In this document: positions 1 through 12,843 of the stretch, one piece after another | Numbering within the stretch: position 1 is the stretch's first letter | Layout: each line of letters begins with the position of its first letter | Assembly: GCA_946807835.1 (NCBI GenBank) | Contig: OX327703.1 | Span: 1,495,501-1,559,500 of the forward strand | DNA from: Ailanthus altissimus | Taxonomy: Eukaryota; Streptophyta; Magnoliopsida; Sapindales; Simaroubaceae | Direction: 5' to 3' | DNA length: 64,000 nt | Notes under the pieces: model-generated | Seen by the model: only the letters and a program-made list of their open reading frames with translations | The model's database searches: none | What the model was told of the DNA's origin: nothing | Program-made: the position numbers and the translations under genes

Positions 1-141
1 GCTTTATCAAATCTTTTCAACTGCAATTCTCACTTTACTTCTATAGGTGGCTTTTATTGAATTGTCTTGATTTGATCCTGAAAATGCAACTCCATTGGCA
101 TCTCTGTTTCCAAAGAAAAATGAGATGAAACAAATATCTGA

Positions 142-645
<504 letters not shown>

Positions 646-1609
646 GATGACATGCTTCCTACTTAAAATTAGTCTTCCGTTGTGTGTTAAAGGTGGATTA
701 TGCTTGTGTAAGAAAATTATGTTGATGTTAGAAATTAAACAATGTCACAACACGCTTATGTTTTGGCTTTACTGATCAAATATTAAATGCCTTAAGAGTG
801 TTTGTGTTTCATTATTTTTTTGTCAATTGTTTTCACATAAGAATGAAACATGCTGTGGCTTGAGATTTTATGCATGCAAAAAATGTGCCTATGTCATTGG
901 GGAATTTTTTTTTTCTTTTAATGGATGCTCTATTAGCCATAAACATTCTATCTTGTTGAAAATCCAACAAAAGACAAAAAATTAATTCGTGAAAGTTCCT
1001 GTTAATGTGCTTAGATTTCACAAAGTAATTTTATAGGTAAATTCATATAATTACAGAGTTGTTCATTGTGTCCCAAGGTGTACATTTTGAAGAAACTTGA
1101 CAAATGCCACCTAAACTTTGAGAAATTCAACAATGAAAAACCTGGTGAATTGTACAAATAGAATTGTTATATATGGTAACTTTTCTCAGTAAATCATCTA
1201 ATAGATTTATAAGAATTTTTTGTTACCCCATGTTAATATTTTTACTAATTTCCAATAAGTATCATTACCCCCCTTCTTAGAGCGTGACTTAAAATGACTA
1301 CATAGAATGAATTTAATTTGAATTGGTCTTCAAAAGTATAATGCTAACGAAAATTTGGCCTCGTAGGACAACTGTGTGAGCCAAAAATTCCATTTTCACT
1401 ATCTCTAATACCAACTAATTTGAAAGAGGAAACCAATTTCAGAACTACATTGAATGTGACTTGGAAACAAAAGCAATGAACATCCTAATACAAGCACAGC
1501 CCAAGAAGTTCACAAGCTAAATATCCCAAACTAGATGGAAAAATACAAAATTCCCTTTGTGTGAGCCAGCACATGTATGTAACTAATTGAACTGCTGCAA
1601 GTCCTCAAA
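646..1609. other. 3' flanks of two convergent genes, no gene seen
   Basis: Gene-free stretch between the convergent 2-alkenal reductase and acetolactate synthase small-subunit genes. It should contain both 3' UTRs. Short open frames here have no recognisable protein character. No repeat or RNA gene was recognised. Confidence 0.5.
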
Positions 1610-4600
1610 TTAGAGAGGAAAAGAGTATCCACGGAGATACCTAGAATCAACACCTGATTCGCGAACCAATGCTACTCGCCCAGTTCTCGCCACCTATAAA
1701 AAGTACAGCAAAGATGTCAATGGATATTGAAAATTTCTCATAGGCATGGAAGTCGTAACGTGAAATGCTACAAAGGGATTGAAGCATATTGAACTATTGA
1801 AGCCATCGCAAATAATTTTTGAGTTATATGTTTTAAGAGCTCGATTAGACCCAAAATAAACAGCTTCTTTTGGTGGTGGTGGGGCGTGCGGCTAGAAGTT
1901 GGCAAGCAATATAGAGATTTTCAAGGAAACTAACAGTCCTCTTGCATCTGATCCTACATTCAAAAAGGTTTAATCCAACCAAAGGATTTAAAAAATGCAA
2001 GGACGAACCTCACAAATGCCATAAGGTTCTAACAACCGCTGCAGTGCAACCATCTTGTCCAAATCTCCAGTAAGCTGAAAAAGCATTGAAAGCAGATATA
2101 TCAGTATCGACAGAAAGGATGAACCTAGGAAAAACAAAAGAATTATAGAGAAAACATCTGAAAATTCTTTTAGATTAAGAATTGCGACCACAATCACGGC
2201 ATTTTGCACAAAGAAAATGCAGCCAAGCAGGGCAACAAAATTTTCAAATATTTTTCTAACAATGATTTTCTCCTACAGTGCAGAGGGAAAATATCAGTTG
2301 TCCCCAAGTACTAGATAGCATCCAACGAGGTGGATAAAAAAGTGACATGACGATTAAATGGATATCAATATCTACAAAAACGGGAGTTACCTCAAGAGTA
2401 ACTGTATGATCGGACACATCGATAGCATTGGCCCTGAAGATGCTGGCAATGTCAAGAACATCTCGTCGAGCAGTGGCATTTACAGCAATCTTTATCAACA
2501 TCAATTCTCGTTCAGCAAATGGCAAGTGAGTAAGATCCCGAACCTGAAGAAGTCACAGTCACTTCTAAATTCATAAATACAGACACTTCAATCATAAGCC
2601 CATTAAGGAAACTATTCCTCAATAGCCTGCCCAAATATTTTGATTCACAGAAAAAAACACATACACATGGAAATAGGCCAGAAAAGTATTTCTCAGTCAT
2701 CAATGGTGAAAAGGAAAAAAATATGAGCCCATAAACCAGTACCAGTTTTAGTGCTTTTCACCCACAATTTAAGTAGGTCAAAATCCATAACGCAAATGAT
2801 AAGATTATGAGACCAATAATGTTATTTTTTGAAAATAAAAGTATGATGGAGCTTTCCTACTAGTATTCTCACCTCATGTACATCTATTAGCTTATAAAGT
2901 TGCTGCACCAACTTGCTAATTGATTCATCTGTAGCAGGAACAACAGTTGTAATTCGTGAGAGCCCTTCAGTTTCTGCATGTCCAACTGCCAAACTCTGAT
3001 AAACAAAATAACTGAGAAAATTAGTGACCCTTAATTACAAACAGTGAGTGAGAAACAACATCATAAATACCTGAATGTTATAGCCCCTACGAGCAAAAAC
3101 CCCTGTAACAATGTTAAGAACTCCTGGAGAATCATTCACAAGAATGGACAAAGTATGTGATCGGAGTCCACTAGTCTGAAAAACATTAAATCAAGCATTA
3201 ATGATTGTCCATACAAAAACGACCACCAGCCCATTGTGGCAGGATAATTGTCACACAAGGCAAAAGTCTTTCACTGTAGCTGACCTGACAATATATACAA
3301 ACTACATCCATATATAAGTTAAAAAATTTCAGAGTTTAGATCACTGATTTACTTCCATTTTCAGATTAAAGAAAATATATATCCCAATTTTCCTTTTCTG
3401 TTGAAGGTATATTCTCTAAAGGCTCTAGAAGATTCTTCTCTGACATGATCAACACTGCCATATTCGTTACACATCAAGTACTATCAGGTATAAGTAATTT
3501 GCTTTCTACTGGAAACATTCAGGCTCTTATGTTCTCTGGATAGAATTTGCAAATTTTTACCTCATATGAGACTTGCACATCCTAGCTCTACTACCTTGTC
3601 AAGTTGCCACTTTACCCAAAATCTTAAATTGATAGCTATAGACCCCGCAAAAGTATAACTTTGATAAAAATTAACCCTCAGTGGATCAAGACTTAGAAGA
3701 ATGGTTGGGATAAGTGTCCATCTCGTTTGTACTTTGGAATTGCAATCTAATAAGTAGCATCTGACCACACTCACCCACAAGTTCTAATTATGCTGATTTG
3801 AACTTCTGCAAAAGCTAACACCAAATGAGGCAGGTGGGAGGGGTGATGGGCAAGGGGTGGCAGAGAATAAAACAATAATGGAAATCATGAAAAGAAAAGG
3901 AAAAAAATAAAAGAATACAAGCAATGAAGATTTTCTTACATCTTCATCATTGAGAACACCCCAGTGAGCATCAAGAACTTGATTTACAGCAAAATTATCA
4001 GATGGCTCAACTGGATAAACGTCTCCCTGCACAAACACAAGAAAGAATATATCAAATGCTCAATCAGTAGCTAAGTTAAATACAATTAATTAACCAATAT
4101 ATAAGGCTTGAAGATGGCATAGACGCAACAGAACAGATCAGAGATTACTTTGAAAGTCAGTGTTCACCAGAATAAGCATAACAAACCTATGGTTTCGTCA
4201 TAGATGAGTATAGGAACCAAAAGTGGAAGAGTGACTAACCATGTGACAGGATATCTAGACAGAAAAATGATCTCCAACATAAATATGACATAACTGACAA
4301 GGCTGAAATGTATAATTGAGTAAATACAAGGAAGAGAGGCATCATTTTGCAGGTCACAACTAGTTATACAGTAAATATTCAGCACAAACATGTGCCCATC
4401 CACCACCAATGATGAGAAGTTCATAACCCCATACGAAGGAAAATGAATGAAAAATTACAATGACCAAGAAACTGAAGCATTACAGGTATGTTAGTATGTA
4501 ACAGCAGTAAACAGTATCCTGAAGTAGGATATCATAAGAACTTTTGCAAAGCACATCTGTTTGTTCAACAATACCTCATACATAAGCTCATAGAAAAAGA

Positions 4601-7600
4601 AACTATGGGTATGCGAGGCTAAAGGAAACTTGAATGCAAATTTTAGAGCAGCGCATACCCCTGCAGACATATCAGTTTCACTGACAAGTGGTTGATTCCC
4701 TGCCCCAACGAGACCATAAACAGATGGCCGTTCTTTGAGATCTGGATATGAAGCCGCTGAAAATCGCCAAAATGGAGCAGAAGCACCCAATTTTTCCCTT
4801 CTCAAGGCAATCTACTAAGAACAAAAGGATCGTAAGTTAACACATGAATATAACTCTGTATATCTTGACATTTTTTTAATAAATACATGTTTAGACAAAT
4901 GCCAAAGTAAAGCTAATGTAATGGAAATAACAACATAAATTTATGATAGTTTTTTGAAGGGAAGTTTACAACCTTTCCAGTTCTTGCAATTTCTTGGATC
5001 CCAAACTTGCTTAAGTTCCTTTGTAAAGCAACCATCTTCCCTGGATCTCCAGTCACCTGGATTATACACAACATAACAAATTATTTGAAGAGAACTCCAA
5101 CCATGAAAGTAGAGATGACATAAAGTCACAATTTTTTCTATAAATTTGTGATTTAAGTTACATCTTAGATTTGGAAAGCACTCAACAAATCCAAAAGTTT
5201 GAGATCAAGATTTAACACTTTGTGCCTGTTTTTTATAATTGTGTTTTGGGGGGGGCTTTTACTTCTCAAAAGAAGGGATAAAAGAAATTGCTTCAGCTTT
5301 AATTGAGCAGAGTCAAAACTGAGCTGAATTCCTCAGATGTTACGGTTGTCACTGTCTAGTCATTGCCTCAAACAGGTTTTCATGATGAAAAGAAGCAAAC
5401 CCAAGATTCTAAGTGCATATTACTATCTCAAAGAAGAAAAGACTGGAGATTCTTAAAAGATGATCAAAACACAATCTCATCCAAAGTCCAAATCAGCAGC
5501 TTTCTTATTTGTACATATACTAACTAACTCCAATGATGTTTGCATGTCTCTTTGCACGTGTGAATCTGCCAATTGTTTCTCCCCCATTCAATCACTTTCC
5601 TTGACATCATAACAGTAAATCACATGTTAAAGTTGCACCTTGCAGATGAAGCACCAATATGATATAGAATTGGGGGCGGGGGGGAGAAGGGGAATTACAA
5701 AAAACATCTGCTAATCATCACCTCGATTGTTAGTGAATGTTCTGAGATATCCACGATTTTTGCTCTAAATATGTCCACTAACCACCTGATCTGAAGAGGA
5801 AAACCAAGATGCATTAGCAAATGAGAGAAAATTGAAAGAGGAAAACATGAAGATGGATTTTGAAACTTTGTGAAACTCTCAATGTCCAACAATAAAATAA
5901 ACATGATGTAGCTACCTCAGCACGATGTTTCAGATCTGCATTTACTTTTATAAGCATTAGTTCACGTTCTACCTGGGGTTCATTGGAGAGATCTTCAACC
6001 TGATTATCAAATTTGGATATAGAAATTGAGAAATCAACCATACAATCAATTACTTTAAAGGCAGAAAAACACTGGAAAGGTAAAAGGAAGAAATTGATTC
6101 AGAAACTTCCAAGGAACTTAGAAAAGGCACATACTTCTAAAAGTAAGCAGTTAATACTAAACAATTATAAGGTTAAGGTATCCACATGCCAATTTCATTT
6201 TTTTCGCAACATGAAAAACTTCGAATTGCATATTGACACAACAAAATCTTGCTCTGTATACAAGACTACAACAATTGGAAATGAACTTAAATAATAAAAC
6301 CCGGAATGTAATTGGAGAATGAAAGTTTCAAGGAAAGGAAGATAGCAATTTGATGTTATAACCTTCCAAACATTAACAAGTTTCTGAAGCTGCTCGACAA
6401 CTTGCTGCAGCACCCTGTCAGTTCCAGAAACAGCTATGGTGAAGAGTGCCTTGTCCTTGTTCAGACCAACTGCAAGCGATTCAATGTTATATCCCCTCCT
6501 TGCAAAGACTCCAGCAATTCGGTTTATCATTCCACTTTCATCCCCAACAAAAACAGAAATAGTGTGTCGTCGCACTCTGAATTCGTAAAAGTTGCATAGA
6601 GGGCAAGGAAAGCATAATAAGCATAGAAAAGAAAAGTCAACAGTTATTAATTAGTTGTCACTTAGAAGATGATTTGGCAGCTTATGTTACACAATAAGTC
6701 AAACAACTTGCTACCACAGAATAACAAGATACTTAAAACACCTACATTCATGCGTACATAAAATAAAAGTTCCCTATAAATTTGAATAATTTGTATATAT
6801 GGAACACCAATTTGCATAACTTTTCAATACACAAATACTTTACCAATGCAAACTTACCATGACCAATAAATTAAGACAAAATAAAAATTCGTCAAAAATC
6901 AGCTTGACAACCCAAATGAAGGACCACACATTTTATCAGAATATATGTTACCAACATACAAGCTATTCACTAAAAGAAGTCATTTGCACATTTCATTATG
7001 TGATAGCCCCTTGTCCATAGAAATACACATGAATTCAACATAGAATGTAGACTAAAATGGTCAACAAGTCAACAAATAACTTTTTCAGGAACACACCTGT
7101 ATGGTGCATTTGAGAGCAGTTTTGTAGATAGCTCTCTCTGGAAATGCACAAATGAATTTACTTGGTAAGAAGCAATTCCAATGCTTCTCTTAAATGAAAG
7201 TGTTTTACCAAAAAAAAGCACTTATTAAGCATTCCTCAGAAAAAGCACTTCAAGCAATTTTTTTTCTGTATGTCAAAAAGCACTTTCCTCTATTTCAGGT
7301 AACCATGATAAATGTTTTCCGAAGAAAAATAAGTGCTTTGAAATATTTAAAATCGATTTTGATCATACAAAAAACAACCCCAAACGCACTATAGCCAGCA
7401 CACAATTACAAGAATTAACTTGACCCATTTGAAGAATCATGTAATCATAAATCCACAGACAATACATAACATTTTTATACATTAATCAACTTATCCAACA
7501 TTTTTTTTCTTTTTATTTCATGAAATCTTAACCAAACCCCTCCGCTACCCCAGTGTAAGCGAGATTTGAGCCTCAAACCTCTTCTTCAATACAAGAGGCT

Positions 7601-8132
7601 TTACTAGTTGAACCAACGGAAACCGATATACAATCTCTAAAAACAGACAGACACAAAAAAAAAAAAAAAGAAAAGCACAGCTTGAACCAGATGAAAATTC
7701 ACAATTGTACTCTTTCTTTTTTTTTTTACATAACCAGCGTAAATATTCTTATGCAAAATCATTTAAACACATTGAAAAATAAAAAATACATATGCGTATA
7801 CTGATACACATTAACAAAAGTGTACATAAATACCATTAATGACCAAGACACGGTATTAATATAAGCAAAAAAAGGGAGTGAAGTGAATACTTAGAGCGAG
7901 TGGCGGCAGGGGCAGAGAGAGTGCTGTCAGTGATCTTCTCATCCACGCTTTTTGCAGAGACGACAAGTTTCTTCTTGGGCCCATTAAAGCTCGTAAAATA
8001 AGATTTTGAGATTGAACCGGAAACCGTTTGTGGGAAATGAACAGATTTTGAGAACCCGCGATTGAGAAGCGACTCCGAGGAGGGTTTCACGAACTGGGTT
8101 GTTGGCGTCTGCAGCGTTAAAATGGCCGCCAT
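1610..8132 (-). CDS. acetolactate synthase small (regulatory) subunit, chloroplastic
   Basis: Regulatory subunit of acetohydroxyacid synthase, the first common enzyme of Val/Leu/Ile synthesis in plastids; it activates the catalytic subunit and confers feedback inhibition by branched-chain amino acids. I read 12 exons: 8132-7891, 6576-6363, 5999-5916, 5790-5722, 5056-4973, 4811-4659, 4026-3940, 3175-3071, 2995-2873, 2543-2391, 2074-2009, 1693-1610. All introns are GT-AG, phases agree, and the sum is 1464 nt (487 aa). Residues 1 to about 75 are Ser/Thr-rich, like a transit peptide. Two homologous halves follow, each an ACT domain plus small-subunit C-terminal domain: [15 protein letters not shown] from about residue 82 and [15 protein letters not shown] from about 314. 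Both halves carry ARRGYNI and a TGDxxKMVALQR motif. This duplicated architecture and length are normal for plant subunits. Start ATG at 8132 is the first in frame. Confidence 0.95.
7506..7630 (-). repeat. tRNA-derived SINE-like remnant
   Basis: Read on the minus strand, this stretch resembles the plus-strand element at 11840-11960. Both start with cgttggttcaa or ggttggttcaa, then have an 'aaacctcttg'-like block, an 'agaggt' block and a 'tcaaa(c)tct' box-B-like block. It lies in intron 1 of the acetolactate synthase subunit gene. The tRNA ancestry is inferred from box-like motifs only. Confidence 0.5.
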
Positions 8133-11000
8133 GAGAATTTGAAGAGGAGGAGGATGAAAGTTAAAATGGGCGAAAGCTAAAATGGGACTGCGGGCGAAGC
8201 TTAAATACTATTTTATTTTCTTATTTGCGCATGTAGCTTTTTATGTTGATCTGCTATTCGCCGACTATATCTACTGTGTTTGCATTAAGATATCTAACGG
8301 ACAAATTAATTTGTTTTATAACTCAAATTAATTTGTTTGAAAGCTTTCTCATAAGGGTGACAATTTGAATCGAAAATCGAAAAAACAAAATGAACAGTGA
8401 ATTTAATTCGATTTTTTTTATAATAAAAAATTATTCGCTTTTTATTTAAAAAAAATTAACCATCGATTCGATTTCAATTCATTTTTTTAAATAAAATTTA
8501 AATTGAAAAAACCAGATATATTGGCAAATTTAAGCTAACTTGTTACATGACGTTAAATAATTAGGTGATTAAAATATTAATATACACTTAACTTATACAT
8601 AATCTTCCCTAAATTTTTTTTTTAAATAACCTTTTTTTAATAATAAATTTTATCTAACCTAACTGAACAAAAGTCCCAACACTCACTGTCACTGCCGTTG
8701 CCCATCTCTCTCAAATTCAAAACAACCAAAACACTCACTGCTGAGCTGCCGCACCGGCGCCGCCATCCGTGGAGCTGCCGCGACTTCTCTCCCGTTGGTA
8801 AGTATATGTAAATTTTCTTTTTATTTGGTGTGTGCTTTATAACATTGAACAATGAAAAGACATTGATATTGATTTGAACTAGTATTCCCTGAGATAGTGG
8901 TGCGTGATTTGAACTTTCCAACTATTCTAATTTTGACACGATCTCTCCAGAAAATTGCAGAACCATTCTTCAAGTCCCAGTCTCCTATGCTAGCGTAGCC
9001 ACTGGCCAACGTTTGTTGGACGGAGTCTTCTGTGATTTTAGATTAGCTACTAAATTACTTTCACAATTAGTCATTGATTGTTTTTTAATTTCCTCATACG
9101 GAATATTGATATGATGTTCCCTTTACGTGTTGCCGTTTGCATTTACTATTTTTCTTTCTCCGAATAATAAAAAGAAAAAAGGAATTAGACATTGCAGCGT
9201 TTTGCCATTCAGAATAGCCTCTAAAATTTACTTTGTTGATACTTTTCATATGCTGAATTGATTCCCTTGATTTGAGTTATAAAACAAATTAATAAAAAGT
9301 TAGAAATATTTTTCAAAGAGTAACCGTACTAGCAATCTATCCAACTTTCTCGTCTTGTCATAATTTGCAAATATGACAAGGTCGTTGTTTTTTATTAAAA
9401 TAAATAAATAATTCACAATTTTACTCTCACAATCATTACTGTTGATTCTTTCACGTTGGCCTTATACTGTGATTGTGATCTTACCAGCCTTCGAAATGCT
9501 CCACATGTAAGTTTATTATTATTATTATTATTATTATTATTTCTTCATTGTGCATTTATTTATAATTATTTAAAATATTATCAGGTTTTTTATCTTTTAA
9601 TTTTGTAAATAGTACCCAAAAAAAAAAGTGTTAGTATAACTCATTATTTTAAATGACTTAATAATAAAGAATTTGCAGTACATTTCTCCTCTCAAATAAA
9701 GATTTTAAGTTCATATCAATTTCATGATCCTTAGAAAAAAAAATAAGCGAAGCTCTAAAATATCTTTTCTCCTAAACTAACAGAGGAGCTGTTAACACTC
9801 ATCTCCTCTGCAAAAGGCCATTCTCCCACAGATTCTCACCATTCTCGCCCTCTTTTGCTCTCGTTATCTAGCTTTAGTTTAGTTGTAGTTTTTTTTCTTT
9901 GTTTATGCAGGTTTTTCTAGTTTTTTTTATTTGTTGCATGGTTTGTCACCCGGCGAACACTGGTTGTTCTGTCAGAGAGTTCCTCAGCCACCATCAACTT
10001 CCTCAGCCAATGCCGAGCATCCTCGTCCCGATTTTTCCTCTTTGACCATCTCCGTGTGTTTTTCTAGCCATTCTCCGGTTGGATTCCGTCAAACCTACTT
10101 CACCGAAAGCCTCTGTGTTCCCCACCTACCAAAACAGCCTCGTTTTTGATCGGTTTAGCCACCATTAGTGTTGAATGCCATCTCCGGTCATCCATCTGAA
10201 TTGGCCGTTGAGCCAACCATCGCCGGACACTCAACCTTTGCACCCGAGCAAGCATTGCTCTCCATAGTCGTGCTCCCATCCAATCCGGTGGAAAGCAATT
10301 TCTAGCAACATTTAAATTTCTTGTCACCATCGCAAAAAATTACTGGTTATTATAGTTTCATTACTATTGTATTCTTTTATGAGTGTATTATTGATGAAAT
10401 ATAAATTTTAAAATAGTTTGGATATGTAATTATGGAGAAAGTATCTGTAAACTGTGGATTGTGTGTATTTTTTCTTATGTGTGAGGTAGATATTATCCTT
10501 AGTGAGGTAAAAATTCTCTTGTGTGAGATAGGATATCCCCATTTTTAATAGGGGTAAAAAATTTATCTGTAAATGATCACTAGTTATAGAGTTTATTTTA
10601 TTCCCCTTATAAGGAAAGCGCCAGGTCCAGGCGATTATCAGTAAGTCTATAACTTTGTTATCCTAGTATCCTTACTTTATAACAGTAAACCCCTGTAATA
10701 TCATTGATTTTATCAATCATATTAAAAAAATTTCAAGAAAAAAGTTTGGATAAATTTCAATCTTAGCTACACTCCATATATCCATTGCAAAAAATCTAGA
10801 ATTGCATTTTAAAAAAAAAAAAGTGTCTTCAGCAAGATTTGGCGTACAGTTAGTTAGAATCACTCCTCAACAAGATCAGACAACAAAAATTGAGCCCGGT
10901 CTGGCCCGGCACATCCTAGCCTGGTTCACTTATATTCGGAAAGAAATTAGATGTAGCCCAATATTAGCACCTCAACCCTAATGTCTTTGTGTTGCCATTT
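8133..11000. other. intergenic region between head-to-head genes
   Basis: Holds the acetolactate synthase subunit promoter and 5' UTR at its left end and the rpl2 promoter at its right end. An isolated C-rich patch at about 8680-8796 ends in a good donor (ttg|gtaagtat) and could be a remote 5' UTR exon. A (TTA)n run lies near 9511-9540. A second, long C-rich patch covers about 9930-10330, without a convincing reading frame. Nothing else was recognised. Confidence 0.5.
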
Positions 11001-11095
11001 GTGATCTTCTCTTCACTAAAGCTCAAAGTCTCTACTCTTTCTTAACAGTCACGGTCACTGCACAACCCCTTAGTCGTTCGTTTGTGTCACCGCCG
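11000..11095 (+). other. probable 5' UTR exon of the mitochondrial L2 gene
   Basis: A C/T-rich, non-AT stretch ends at 11095 with the donor ccgccg|gtaagc. A matching acceptor (gactttcag, AG at 12065-12066) opens the exon carrying the ATG at 12144. The upstream limit is not determined. This gives a 5' UTR intron of about 970 bp, common in plant housekeeping genes. Confidence 0.5.
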
Positions 11096-11702
11096 GTAAG
11101 CCTATCTCTCTAACGAAATAACTGTTTATGGGTTTTCGATTAAATTAACAGTAACCTGAAACCCTAATTAAATTTAACTCACTGTATATGAAAATAAAAA
11201 CCTGTAATGAAGTTTTAGGTAATTAGGGTCTAAACCCGAATCGCTATATGAAAACTCTTAGATAATTTGAAAATACCTGTTAGTTTAGTAATTTTTTATG
11301 GAGGGTAATTGCCCATTTGTTAGAAAATGATAATCTCGTTGTGTATAAAGATTGGAAAATTTTATTTACTCATTATCTTTGTTTATTTATTTATTTTGGT
11401 GAGTTGTATTTTTCACTGATTCTGCTGCTGGTTTTTTGTTTTTCTAATTTTTGTGGTGAGTAATGTGTGTGGATTTTTATCGCATTTGTTTGTATATGCT
11501 TTGGTGTTGTTATTATTATTAATATTGTCACTTATATTGTGGAAGAGTCAGAGGCTAGGCGATTTTAATGGAACTTGTGTTGCATTTGTATTGCAAGTTT
11601 GTTTCTTACGTTGGTTTATGCATTTTGCAAGGTTAATTTCTCATTAAACAATCTGTATTAATAGTTAAATATCAAGTTCTTACAAGATCACCATTCAAGC
11701 AT

Positions 11703-11795
11703 TAGTCATTATAGCTCAGTGGTAAAGGGCTGGCATGTGCTTTGCCCTCTAATGTGGAGGTTCTAAGTTTGAATCCCCTCTCCTCAAAGAAAAAA
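11703..11795 (+). repeat. tRNA-derived SINE-like remnant (box A and box B)
   Basis: Contains TAGCTCAGTGG, matching polymerase III box A, and about 50 bp further gtttgaatccc, one base off box B. It does not fold as a complete tRNA by eye, so a tRNA-derived SINE or tRNA pseudogene is preferred. It lies in the 5' UTR intron of the L2 gene. Confidence 0.45.
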
Positions 11796-11839
11796 GGAAT
11801 CACCATTCAAATTCATTTATTAATGACTAAACTGATCTC

Positions 11840-11960
11840 TTTAAGTTGGTGTCGGTTGGTTCAAGCGATAAACCTCTTGAATTGGTGCAAGAGGTCTGAG
11901 ATTCAAACTCTACTCACGCTAGGGTTTGGAAGGAGTTCTGATTCATATTCTTGAATGCAA
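11840..11960 (+). repeat. tRNA-derived SINE-like remnant, second family
   Basis: Resembles the minus-strand copy at 7506-7630 over about 90 bp (ggttggttcaagcg ... acctcttgaa ... gcaagaggtctgagattcaaa). Two dispersed copies in opposite orientations within 5 kb support a short interspersed element. It lies in the same 5' UTR intron as the element at 11703. Confidence 0.5.
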
Positions 11961-12143
11961 AACAATTTTTTTTACTCTTAAAAGATTTGATAAACTAAAT
12001 TGATGAAATTATAAATATTCAAGGACCTAGCCTCGTGACCATGATAATATTGTTTCTGACTTTCAGGGAACATGTTACTATAGACCGAGTTAAATAGTCA
12101 GAAGAAACCAAACTAGCACACAAACGCAGAGAGATTAGCAGAG

Positions 12144-12843
12144 ATGGCTCTGTGCAGAGTACGCTCAGCTTCATCGACACTCTTCAATAGGCTTCGCCAT
12201 CCTTCCATTCTCAACAACAATACTACTTATCGCTATATGTCTGCTGGTATCCTTTCTTTCATATTAAATAGCTGCTCTCTTAGTTTTTGAAGTTTTAGTT
12301 ATATAATAGTGCCTTTGTGTTTCCACAGAAACTAAATCATTGCGTGAGAAGATGATGAGACAGATGGCTCATCTCGACATAAATTCTCAAATAGGAAGCT
12401 GCATGCCACTTGCCGCTATGCGTATCGGGACTATCATTCACAACATTGAGGTAAACCCAGGTCAAGGTGGGAAGCTAGTTCGAGCTGCTGGGACTTCTGC
12501 AAAGATTTTGAAAGAACCCCATTCAAATTACTGTGTGATAAGGCTACCTTCTGGTGATGTGAAAGTGATTGACTCTAGGTGTCGAGCCACAATTGGTACA
12601 GTGTCTAACCCCAGCCACAGGACTAAAAAGCTTAGGAAGGCTGGTCAGAGCCGGTGGTTGGGTCGGAGACCTGTGGTTAGAGGAGTTGCCATGAATCCGG
12701 TTGATCATCCTCATGGTGGAGGCGAGGGACGCAGCAAAAGTAGCGGTAACCATGGAAGGTGTTCACTTACACCTTGGGGCAAGCCCTGTAAGTCTGGGTA
12801 TAAGACTGCATCTCCTAAGAAGAAAAAGAAAATATCTATCTGA
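12144..12843 (+). CDS. mitochondrial ribosomal protein L2, C-terminal half, nuclear-encoded
   Basis: Two coding exons, 12144-12246 and 12329-12843 (GT-AG intron, phase 1), give 205 aa. Residues 1 to about 40 are rich in Arg, Ser, Leu and Asn without acidic residues, a typical mitochondrial presequence. The rest is only the C-terminal half of bacterial-type L2: [40 protein letters not shown] and the near-invariant [17 protein letters not shown] that contacts the peptidyl-transferase centre. The N-terminal RNA-binding half of L2 is absent. In many dicots the mitochondrial rpl2 gene has split, with the 3' half moved to the nucleus; the sequence fits that known situation. The protein would assemble with the 5'-half product in the mitochondrial large subunit. 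A Lys-rich tail (KKKKK) ends the protein. Confidence 0.93.

Noticed and set aside
11708..11790. Possible functional tRNA gene
   Set aside because: Box A and a near box B are present, but I could not form acceptor and anticodon stems, so it is kept only as a SINE-like remnant.
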